A stretch of DNA of 20,161 bases from JANNPJ01 sp031400005 (GTDB lineage Bacteria > Actinomycetota > Actinomycetes > Actinomycetales > Kineosporiaceae). The DNA is taken from positions 1-20,161 of the forward strand of contig JANNPJ010000565.1 in assembly GCA_031400005.1 (NCBI GenBank), given 5' to 3'. Of the stretch, positions 1-5,861 are shown piece after piece. How positions within the stretch are numbered: the stretch's first letter is position 1; the number at the start of each line of letters is the position of its first letter. The notes under the pieces were generated by a model, which ran no database searches, was not told where the DNA came from, and was given only the letters and a program-made list of their open reading frames with translations. A program made the translations under genes and the position numbers.

Positions 1-95
1 ATGAGGGCCGCCCCGGTCGCACGCGCCAGCCCGGCGGCGATCCAATCGACCAGGCGATCCTCCAGCCGCAGTGTGGCTTCAGCCGGATGGCGCAT
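1..95 (-). CDS. possible 5' end of an unidentified gene (partial, leaves window)
   Basis: Reading leftward from an ATG at 95 gives an open frame to the window edge, beginning MRHPAEATLRLEDRL and continuing with VDWIAAGLARATGAAL. The composition (amphipathic, Ala/Leu/Arg rich, GC-rich third positions) is what a real actinobacterial gene would show. The fragment is only about 31 codons, so no family can be named. An AGGAG lies about 19 nt upstream, too far to be a convincing ribosome binding site for this ATG, so the true start may differ. The palindrome at 111-153 lies just upstream of this start. Confidence 0.35.
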   Translation of the reverse strand, partial: MRHPAEATLRLEDRLVDWIAAGLARATGAAL

Positions 96-110
96 CTGCC
101 GCAGGACGAC

Positions 111-153
111 GGAACTCCTGGCAAGACCAGTTCTGGTCACCACCGGGAGTTCC
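111..153. terminator. nested palindrome, terminator or operator
   Basis: GGAACTCC (111-118) pairs with GGAGTTCC (146-153). Nested inside, GACCAG (125-130) and CTGGTC (133-138) are separated by only two bases. The structure begins 18 nt beyond the stop of the minus-strand hydrolase gene (stop at 171-173), where a terminator would be expected. It also lies directly upstream of the possible gene start at 95, so an operator is an alternative. There is no U-tract. Confidence 0.45.
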
Positions 154-170
154 GTCGAGCGTGGGGACGC

Positions 171-1304
171 CTAGTGCAGCTTGGTCAGGTACACGGCCGA
201 GGTCGACTTGCGCGGAACGGCGTGGCAGGCGACATTCTTTGTCGTCTTGGTGGCCAGAGCGAGGCAACGACCGAGCGCCTTCTGCCCGAAGTAGTTCGGG
301 TGCAACGATTCTCCCTGATCTCCCTGCTTGGCCAGGTCAACGAACCTGAACCATTCGCTGGTGGCGCTGCTCGGCTTGCCGGTGGACTGCTTGGCGGACT
401 TGGCGCAGACTTCGTGGCCCCGGAATGCATCAATGAGGTTGAGGAACTGGGCGCCGCTCGTGCGGGCCACCTCGGCGATGGCACCGGTGAGCGCCGGGGT
501 AAGGGTGCCACGCGCCCAGGTCACGTCCGTGTCGGTAAACGGGCACCCGCCGATGCTGGCCCTGGCGTCCGGTGCGGTGCCGGAGTACCGGCGATTGTTC
601 GCCGCCGGCGCGAAGGTGGGGTAGGACTGCAGCACCAGCCGGTACTGCCCTGCCTGGTAGCCGGCTTCGGTCATCGTGGCGCGAACGTCGGCCACGGTGG
701 CAGTGATCGCCGCGGTCACCGTCGGCAGGCCGGCCAGGATCGCGGCCTCCTTGGTCCGGCAGGACGGCGTCTCCGGGTAGTAGTACGCCAGCAGGCACTC
801 GGTGACGATGTTGGAGAAGCCGAAGTCATTGCCGCCGATCGAGAGCACGATGACCTTGACGTTGTTCTTCTTGGCGACGGTCGCCAGCTGGTCGTTCTGC
901 GGGGCCTCGCCCTTGAACGTGACGCCACCAGCCGACGCCCGCAGCACGTTTACGGTTTTCGCACCGGCGCAGGCCAGGTTGATGGTCTTGCGAACCGACA
1001 GCTTCGCGCTGACGATCTCGGCCACGTCGGAACGGTGGCAGCCGTTCTTATTGGTCGACCCATAGACCTTCGCGCCGCGATCAGTGCCCTTGTGCCCGCG
1101 CGCCTTGCTGGCCGAGTTGCCCTTCCACCGGGCGCCTTCGCCGGCGATGTAGCTGTCGCCCAGGCTGACGATCGCGGTCGGACGCGGATCCTTGGCGGCA
1201 ACGGCCGAGGCCGACTCCGATTGCGCGGTGGCCGGCATGGCAAAGCCGGCCACTGTCACAGCGACAGCCGCGCTGGAGAAGAGCCATCGTCCGAGCGTGC
1301 GCAT
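171..1304 (-). CDS. secreted SGNH/GDSL-family hydrolase (lipase/esterase-like)
   Basis: Predicted exported serine hydrolase of 377 aa. The ATG at 1304 was chosen because GGAGG lies about 6 nt upstream and the protein then begins MRTLGRWLFSSAAVAVTVAG, a signal peptide with probable cleavage after the ATA box near residue 27. An in-frame upstream start at 1388 would put 28 hydrophilic residues before the signal and is unlikely. SGNH blocks are visible: VSLGDSYIAGEG with nucleophile Ser51, a block II glycine in ACAGA (about 112-116), IGGND with Asn159, and ESLHPN with the catalytic His335. Cysteines at 89, 112, 170, 182, 244, 300, 347 and 360 suggest disulfides, as in Streptomyces extracellular SGNH esterases. 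The substrate (lipid, acetyl ester or polysaccharide ester) cannot be told. The gene stands alone, followed by a palindrome. Confidence 0.9.
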   Translation of the reverse strand: MRTLGRWLFSSAAVAVTVAGFAMPATAQSESASAVAAKDPRPTAIVSLGDSYIAGEGARWKGNSASKARGHKGTDRGAKVYGSTNKNGCHRSDVAEIVSAKLSVRKTINLACAGAKTVNVLRASAGGVTFKGEAPQNDQLATVAKKNNVKVIVLSIGGNDFGFSNIVTECLLAYYYPETPSCRTKEAAILAGLPTVTAAITATVADVRATMTEAGYQAGQYRLVLQSYPTFAPAANNRRYSGTAPDARASIGGCPFTDTDVTWARGTLTPALTGAIAEVARTSGAQFLNLIDAFRGHEVCAKSAKQSTGKPSSATSEWFRFVDLAKQGDQGESLHPNYFGQKALGRCLALATKTTKNVACHAVPRKSTSAVYLTKLH

Positions 1305-1446
1305 TCGAGCCTCCGGGCAGGTAAGGCCGCCCGCACGGCGTCCGGGCCGACCCCTGCATACGGTGCACCCCTGCCCCAGTTCTGGCAATAGGTGCCAATC
1401 GTCGTTCTTCCCTCAGTTTTCCGACCTCGCCGGGCCGGCGGTCGCG

Positions 1447-2709
1447 CTACGTGGACGCAGCAACCGCGGCGATGTCGGTGCGGTAGTGACTGCCGTTCAA
1501 CGTGAGCTGCCGTAGCGCCGCGTAGGCGGCGGTTCGGGCCTGCTCCAGATCGGCCCCGGTACCGACCACCGACAGCACCCGACCCCCGGCGCTGACCACG
1601 TCGCCGTCGTCCACTCTTCGGGTCCCTGCCTGCAGCACCCAAGCGTTCGGGTCGTCAGTTATATCGGCCAACCCGCCGATCACATCTCCGGTCCGAGGCG
1701 TTTCCGGGTACCCGGAGGCCGCCAGGACGACCGCCACCGCGGCCAGGTCACGCCATTTCAGCGGCGGCTGAGCCGCGAGTTCGCCGACGGCAACCGCATG
1801 CAGGAGCACACCGAGCGGGCTGTCCAGCCGAGGAAGCACCACCTGGGTCTCGGGGTCACCGAACCGGGCATTGAACTCGATCACCTTGATCCCGCGCGAG
1901 GTCAAGGCCAGGCCGCAGTACAGCACCCCGACGAAAGGCGTCCCGCGGCGGGCCAGCTCATCGATCGTCGGCTTGGCGACCCGGGCCACCACGTCGTCCA
2001 CCAGATCCTCCGGCGCCCAGGGCAGCGGCGAATAGGCACCCATTCCCCCGGTGTTTGGCCCCTGGTCGGCGTCCAAAGCCCGCTTGAAGTCCTGGGCCGG
2101 GGCCAGCGGAACGACGTCGACGCCGTCGGTCAGGCAGAACAGCGAGATCTCCGGGCCGTCCAGGAACTCCTCGACCACCACCTGGCCACCGGGCCGCTCC
2201 AGACATTCGGCGGCATGGGCCATCGCCGCACCGGAGTCGGAGGTGACGATCACGCCCTTGCCGGCGGCCAGCCCGTCGTCCTTCACCACATGCGGCGCAC
2301 CGAACGCGGCGAGCGCGGCAGCGACCTCGGCCAGCGTGGAGCACAGCCGGGAGTCACCGGTCGGCACCCCGGCGGCAGCCATCACCTGCTTGGCGAAGGC
2401 CTTGCTGCCCTCGAGCTGGGCAGCCTGCGCGGACGGCCCGAAGCAGGCGATTCCGGCGGCCCGGACGGCGTCCGCTACGCCGGCCACCAGCGGCACCTCG
2501 GGGCCGATCACCACCAGGTCGACACCGAGCTGGACGGCGAGCTCCGCCACGGCGGTGGGATCGGCGGCCTGCACGGGATGACAGTCGGCGAGCGTCTCGA
2601 TTCCCGGGTTACCGGGCGCCGCATGCAGGTGGGTAACGGCGGGGTCGGCGGCGAGGGCGCGGACCAGGGCGTGTTCGCGGGCTCCGGACCCGATCACGAG
2701 AAGCTTCAC
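1447..2709 (-). CDS. purD: phosphoribosylamine--glycine ligase (GAR synthetase)
   Basis: Catalyses the second step of de novo purine synthesis: phosphoribosylamine + glycine + ATP to glycinamide ribonucleotide. The protein is 420 aa, the usual PurD length. The N-terminal domain opens MKLLVIGSGAREHALVRAL and has GPEVPLVAGVAD and FGPSAQAAQLEGSKAFAK. The ATP-grasp domain has VVKDDGLAAGKGV, the QDFKRALDADQGPNTGGMGAYSP region and EFNARFGDPETQ with the metal-binding acidic and Asn residues. The start is GTG at 2709 with no strong Shine-Dalgarno sequence. No other pur gene is in the window, so it appears monocistronic. It is divergent from the lipoprotein array across a 213-nt gap. Confidence 0.97.
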   Translation of the reverse strand: MKLLVIGSGAREHALVRALAADPAVTHLHAAPGNPGIETLADCHPVQAADPTAVAELAVQLGVDLVVIGPEVPLVAGVADAVRAAGIACFGPSAQAAQLEGSKAFAKQVMAAAGVPTGDSRLCSTLAEVAAALAAFGAPHVVKDDGLAAGKGVIVTSDSGAAMAHAAECLERPGGQVVVEEFLDGPEISLFCLTDGVDVVPLAPAQDFKRALDADQGPNTGGMGAYSPLPWAPEDLVDDVVARVAKPTIDELARRGTPFVGVLYCGLALTSRGIKVIEFNARFGDPETQVVLPRLDSPLGVLLHAVAVGELAAQPPLKWRDLAAVAVVLAASGYPETPRTGDVIGGLADITDDPNAWVLQAGTRRVDDGDVVSAGGRVLSVVGTGADLEQARTAAYAALRQLTLNGSHYRTDIAAVAAST

Positions 2710-2785
2710 GAAAGGTCAGCGTAGATGAGAACCCGATCGCAAGCCGGTTCGGTGAAGGCACGGTGTTTTCTCGCAAAGTTCGGTG

Positions 2786-2822
2786 TTCTGGGAACGTGCT
2801 GTGTTTCTGGGAAAGTGCTGTG
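2786..2822 (+). repeat. 19-nt tandem direct repeat in the purD-lipoprotein divergent region
   Basis: TTCTGGGAACGTGCTGTG (2786-2803) is repeated as TTCTGGGAAAGTGCTGTG (2805-2822), a 19-nt period with 17 of 18 bases identical. The pair ends about 18 nt before the candidate -10 hexamer at 2841-2846. It could be a double regulator site for the first lipoprotein gene, or for purD on the other strand. Confidence 0.5.
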
Positions 2823-2836
2823 GATATCAGATCGGT

Positions 2837-2866
2837 GCCCTAGTCTGAGCGGTCCGATACCGAGCG
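2837..2866 (+). promoter_or_regulatory. candidate promoter block of lipoprotein paralogue 1
   Basis: The block contains TAGTCT (2841-2846), fitting the actinobacterial -10 pattern TAnnnT, followed by a GC-rich stretch with GGTCCGATACCGAG. Related blocks precede the other copies: TATCCG at 3766, TATTCT at 4016 and TATCCT at 4990, each followed by a similar TCCGA element. Repetition of the block across the array supports function. No clear -35 was found. Confidence 0.4.
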
Positions 2867-2922
2867 ACACCTCCAGATTGCGCGGACCACGTCCGCCGTC
2901 CCTTGCAGAATGGATGTCTGCG

Positions 2923-3714
2923 ATGCCCCGTGCCACGATGGCCGCAACCGCGTTGATCTGCGTGATGCTCACCGCTGGTTGCTCGGGTTCGGACCCGATC
3001 ACCACGTCGCCCCCCGCCGGTTCGCCCGCCACCGCTGCCGGCGACACCGCTGCTGGCACTCCTGGCGCCACCGCCGAACCGGAGACGAAGGCCGCCCCGC
3101 TGGCGGGGCTGTCCGCCCTCCAGGTGTGGCGGAAAACCAAGAGCGACGCCAAGAAGGCCAAGAGTGTCCACGTTTCGGCTAGTTTCACCGAGGGTAAGGA
3201 TCGGGTGAAGATCAACCTCAAACTGAACGATGCCGGCCGGAGCTTCGGCAGCGTCACCACCAATGGCAACAAGATGACCGTCCGCCGGGTGGGCGAGGTG
3301 CTGTACTACAAGGCGGACAAGAAGTTTTGGACGCAGAACGCCGACGCCCAGACCGCGGCCAAATTGGCCAACAAGTGGTTGAAGACGGAAAACCAGAGCA
3401 AGGACATGGCCCAGTTCTTCCAGCTGCTGGACATGAAGGCGTTCATCAGCGAATCACTGAAGCTGAGCGCGGCAGAGCGAAAGTCGCTCAAGCGCACTCC
3501 AGGCATCCCGGTTGACGGTCGCGAGACGGTCGCCCTCAAGCCCAAAAACAGCACCGAGCCCGCCGTGCTGCAGGTGGCGGCGGACGGCCCCACCCTGCCG
3601 CTGAGGTTCACCTTGGACAGGGACAAAAGTCAGTACTTCACGTTCACCGGCTGGAACGAACCGTTCACCGTCGTCGCTCCGAAGGGCGCGATCGACATGG
3701 ACAAAGCGATCTAA
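2923..3714 (+). CDS. lipoprotein, array paralogue 1 (LprG/LolA-like fold suspected)
   Basis: Predicted 263-aa lipoprotein. From ATG 2923 it begins MPRATMAATALICVMLTAGC, a short signal with lipobox LTAGC and lipidated Cys20. Starts at 2914 and 2725 are also open, but 2923 matches the start position conserved in the two paralogues. After a Thr/Pro/Ala-rich linker (about 21-60) comes LAGLSALQVWRKTKSDAKK, then AKSVHVSASF, VRRVGEVLYYKADKKFW, a KWLKTENQS region and the C-terminal GWNEPFTVVAPKGAIDM. The pattern of a SVHV strand followed by a YxKAdxxFW segment resembles actinobacterial LppX/LprAFG-type lipoproteins that carry lipids in a hydrophobic cavity. That assignment is by appearance only. It is the first of three intact tandem copies. 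Confidence 0.85.
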   Translation: MPRATMAATALICVMLTAGCSGSDPITTSPPAGSPATAAGDTAAGTPGATAEPETKAAPLAGLSALQVWRKTKSDAKKAKSVHVSASFTEGKDRVKINLKLNDAGRSFGSVTTNGNKMTVRRVGEVLYYKADKKFWTQNADAQTAAKLANKWLKTENQSKDMAQFFQLLDMKAFISESLKLSAAERKSLKRTPGIPVDGRETVALKPKNSTEPAVLQVAADGPTLPLRFTLDRDKSQYFTFTGWNEPFTVVAPKGAIDMDKAI

Positions 3715-3762
3715 AGCGACTTCATCGCATCATTCCGGCGACTCACGGCCTCGCCGATCTGT

Positions 3763-3800
3763 GCCTATCCGTGCGTTCCGACGCCCGGACGATGACCTCG
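3763..3800 (+). promoter_or_regulatory. orphan copy of the lipoprotein upstream block
   Basis: This 38-nt stretch matches the block before paralogue 3 (4987-5025) almost base for base with one indel, both beginning GCCTATCC and continuing through CGCCCGGACGA. It carries TATCCG at 3766-3771. It is the upstream region of a lost fourth gene. The match ends where the C-terminal coding remnant begins, so the deletion junction lies near 3800. Confidence 0.6.
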
Positions 3801-3922
3801 CCCTGCCACTACGCGTGGTGATGCCCCCTAACGACAACCTGAAGTTGACGTTTCGGGGCTGGAACAAACCGTTCACCGTCGTGGCTCCGAAGAAGTCGAT
3901 CGACATGGCGGAGTTGAGCTGA
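3800..3922 (+). pseudogene. C-terminal remnant of a fourth lipoprotein copy (large internal deletion)
   Basis: In one frame this stretch reads ALPLRVV, then MPPNDNLKLTF, then RGWNKPFTVVAPKKSIDM and AELS before the TGA at 3920-3922. That aligns along its length with the last 40 or so residues of paralogue 1 (LPLRFTLD, then FTGWNEPFTVVAPKGAIDM) and paralogue 2. The signal peptide, lipobox and the first 200 or so residues are missing, and the upstream block joins directly to it. An ATG at 3821 could still give a 33-residue peptide, but no ribosome binding site supports translation. The intact reading frame suggests a recent deletion. Confidence 0.75.
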
Positions 3923-4012
3923 CCCGCTCGGCCCGAGGCCCACGCACTCGATCACGAGCGGCCCGCCGTGGCCCTGGGTGGCCCTAGGTGGCGCTCAGCC
4001 TCCACCTACCTC

Positions 4013-4037
4013 GCCTATTCTTGGCGCTCCGATGCCC
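4013..4037 (+). promoter_or_regulatory. candidate promoter block of lipoprotein paralogue 2
   Basis: GCCTATTCTTGGCGCTCCGA carries TATTCT (4016-4021) as a candidate -10 and the same downstream TCCGA element as the other array copies. It ends about 54 nt before the ATG at 4091. Confidence 0.4.
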
Positions 4038-4090
4038 GAGTTGCGCAGAGCACAGCGGACAACGTTCGCCTCTGCAGAACGGATTCTGCG

Positions 4091-4858
4091 ATGCTCCGCG
4101 CCACGATGGCCGCAACCGCGTTGATCTGCTTGACGCTCACCGCCGGATGCTCGAGTTCGAATTCCGGCGCGGCCACCTCCGCCGCCCTTCTCGGCACGAC
4201 CGGGTCCGTTCCGGCCGAAACCGCGGCACCGCTGGCCGGGCTGTCCGCCCTGGAGGTATGGGAGAAGACCAAGACCGACGCCGACGCCGCCGACAGCGTC
4301 CACGTCACCGCCCGATTTCTCGACGGCGAGAAGAAGATTGCCATCAACCTCAAGCTGACCGACTCGGGCAAGGCGTTCGGCCTGCTGGTGATGAACGGGA
4401 ACCGGATCAGGGTGCGCCGGCTGGGCAGCACGCTGTACTTCAAAGCCGATTACGGGTTCTGGGCCGCGAACGCCGACACCGCGACCGGCAAGGCCCTGGC
4501 GGACAAGTGGATCATGGTAAAGCAAGGCTTTTCTCCCGATCTGGATCAGTTCTTCCAGCTCACCGACATGGACTCGATCGTGGCCGACACGATGAACCTG
4601 TCTTCCCTCGAGCGGGAACAGTTGAAACTGGTGCCCGGAATCGACGTCGGCACCCAGGTGACGGTCGGTCTGGTCAACGAATCGACCGAGCGCAGGCAGG
4701 GATTCCAGACCCTGTACGTCTCCGCGAGCGACCCCGCCCTGCCGCTGAACTTCGCCCTCAACTCGGACGTCGATCAATACATGAGATTCCGCGACTGGAA
4801 CGAAGACTTCAAGGTGGTCGCCCCGGCGGGCGCTCTCGACCTGGCCAAGGTGAGCTGA
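4091..4858 (+). CDS. lipoprotein, array paralogue 2
   Basis: Predicted 255-aa lipoprotein, closely related to paralogue 1. The ATG at 4091 opens MLRATMAATALICLTLTAGC, a signal peptide with lipobox LTAGC and Cys20. The surrounding DNA (TCTGCGATGC followed by CGATGGCCGCAACCGCG) is nearly identical to that before and after the start of paralogue 1, which supports this start. Family landmarks follow in order: LAGLSALEVWEKTKTDAD, DSVHVTARF, VRRLGSTLYFKADYGFW, NADTATGKALADKWIMV, FFQLTDMDS and, near the end, FRDWNEDFKVVAPAGALDL. The N-terminal linker is about ten residues shorter than in paralogue 1. It is likely exported and anchored to the outer face of the cytoplasmic membrane. The ligand is unknown. 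A second gene remnant follows directly after its stop. Confidence 0.85.
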   Translation: MLRATMAATALICLTLTAGCSSSNSGAATSAALLGTTGSVPAETAAPLAGLSALEVWEKTKTDADAADSVHVTARFLDGEKKIAINLKLTDSGKAFGLLVMNGNRIRVRRLGSTLYFKADYGFWAANADTATGKALADKWIMVKQGFSPDLDQFFQLTDMDSIVADTMNLSSLEREQLKLVPGIDVGTQVTVGLVNESTERRQGFQTLYVSASDPALPLNFALNSDVDQYMRFRDWNEDFKVVAPAGALDLAKVS

Positions 4859-4868
4859 CCCACTCATC

Positions 4869-4938
4869 TGGTTCACGGACTGAAACGAACTGATTACTGT
4901 GATCGCTCTTTTGAGTGCGATCGACAGGGATATGGCAG
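4869..4938 (+). pseudogene. second C-terminal lipoprotein remnant with Trp-to-stop change
   Basis: Starting about ten bases after the stop of paralogue 2, the sequence aligns without gaps to the C-terminal codons of paralogue 1, with 46 of 66 bases identical by my hand count. In the matching frame it reads FTD, stop, NELITVIALLSAIDRDMA, against FTGWNEPFTVVAPKGAIDM in paralogue 1. The invariant Trp codon TGG has become TGA. Only this end of the gene survives, and it is more diverged than the remnant at 3800-3922, so it is the older loss. Confidence 0.65.
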
Positions 4939-4986
4939 GCCAATCGGACCTTCCACGCGCAGACGTCACAGACCTGACTGATCCGG

Positions 4987-5025
4987 GCCTATCCTTGCGC
5001 TCCGATCGCCCGGACGACGATTTCG
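4987..5025 (+). promoter_or_regulatory. candidate promoter block of lipoprotein paralogue 3
   Basis: GCCTATCCTTGCGCTCCGAT and the following CGCCCGGACGA match the orphan block at 3763-3800. TATCCT (4990-4995) is the candidate -10, about 60 nt before the ATG at 5056. Confidence 0.4.
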
Positions 5026-5055
5026 TTCGACTTGCACGCAGAATGGATCTCTAGG

Positions 5056-5832
5056 ATGCCCCGCGTCACGATGGCCGCAAGCCTGCTTGTCTGCCTGACC
5101 TTGACCTTGACCACCGGATGCTCGGGCTCGGACCCCGTCAGCGCCGACCCTGCCGCCGGAGCCAAGCCGGGGTCCGCACCGGCGGCCAAGAACCCACTGG
5201 CCGGCCTGTCGGCGGCACAAATCTGGGCGGAATCCAAGAAGGACATGGCCACGGCCAAGAGCGTCCACGTGTCCGCAAGAGTGGTGGACGAGGACGGGTT
5301 GATGATCATCAATCTGAAGACCTCTCGCAGAAAAGCAATTGGCACGATCCGGATGGGCAAGGACACCCTTGGAGTGCGCCGGATCGGGAAGGAGTTCTAT
5401 TTCAAGGCAAACAAATCATTCTGGAACACGGACGGCGACGCAGCGTCTGCAGCGAAGCTGGCCGGCCACTGGATAAAGACGACCAAGGGCAATCAGGAAG
5501 GTTTGAGCGAGATCGTCGATCTCACCGACAAGGACTTTCTCCTCAAGGAATTCTTGGACCTTACTGAGTCCGACGTCGAGAATCTGGAGGTAATTCCCGG
5601 CAAATCGATTGACGGCCAGAATACAGTCGGGCTGTCCGAAACGCCGGTCGGTGAGGAGACGGCCGATAGCGGAGTCTTTCTTTTCGCCGCAGCCGAACTG
5701 GCACTTCTGATGAACGTCGATATCGGAACAGAGGGCAAGCAATACATGAAGTTTCGGAGCTGGAACAAACCGGTGAAGGTCACCGCTCCCAAGGGTGCCG
5801 TGGATTTCGACAACCTGGCCACATTGCTCTAA
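5056..5832 (+). CDS. lipoprotein, array paralogue 3
   Basis: Predicted 258-aa lipoprotein, the most diverged of the three. The ATG at 5056 gives MPRVTMAASLLVCLTLTLTTGC with lipobox LTTGC and Cys22. A TTG 24 nt upstream is also in frame, but the position matching the paralogues is preferred. The linker is short and Ala/Pro-rich. LAGLSAAQIWAESKKDM, AKSVHVSAR, VRRIGKEFYFKANKSFW, GHWIKTTKGNQ and FRSWNKPVKVTAPKGAVDF follow the family order. The middle of the gene (about 5390-5720) has lower GC and more A/T-ending codons than its neighbours, which may mean relaxed selection or a separate history. The next gene is convergent, its stop lying only 30 nt away. Confidence 0.83.
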   Translation: MPRVTMAASLLVCLTLTLTTGCSGSDPVSADPAAGAKPGSAPAAKNPLAGLSAAQIWAESKKDMATAKSVHVSARVVDEDGLMIINLKTSRRKAIGTIRMGKDTLGVRRIGKEFYFKANKSFWNTDGDAASAAKLAGHWIKTTKGNQEGLSEIVDLTDKDFLLKEFLDLTESDVENLEVIPGKSIDGQNTVGLSETPVGEETADSGVFLFAAAELALLMNVDIGTEGKQYMKFRSWNKPVKVTAPKGAVDFDNLATLL

Positions 5833-5861
5833 GCGCGACCGGCGATCATTACCTCACCGGA

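Larger units (their letters stand above)
3715..4090 (+). other. 376-nt gap between paralogues 1 and 2, holding a decayed gene copy
   Basis: No intact gene of normal size is present. The gap holds a copy of the array's promoter-like block (3763-3800), immediately fused to a C-terminal remnant of a fourth lipoprotein (3800-3922), then about 90 nt of unremarkable GC-rich sequence, then the promoter block of paralogue 2 (4013-4037). Confidence 0.7.

Noticed and set aside
87..1391. Long plus-strand open frame (434 codons) opposite the SGNH hydrolase
   Set aside because: It is antisense to a gene with clear catalytic motifs and signal peptide, and its composition (Gly/Arg/Ala-rich, no domain) is that of a GC-rich shadow frame.
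1383..1397. TGGCA-n5-TGCCA inverted repeat upstream of the hydrolase
   Set aside because: Five-base arms are expected by chance in sequence of this composition; nothing else supports a regulator site.
3821..3922. Functional 33-aa microprotein
   Set aside because: Its sequence is fully explained as the C-terminal end of a deleted lipoprotein copy, and there is no Shine-Dalgarno sequence; kept as a pseudogene remnant.
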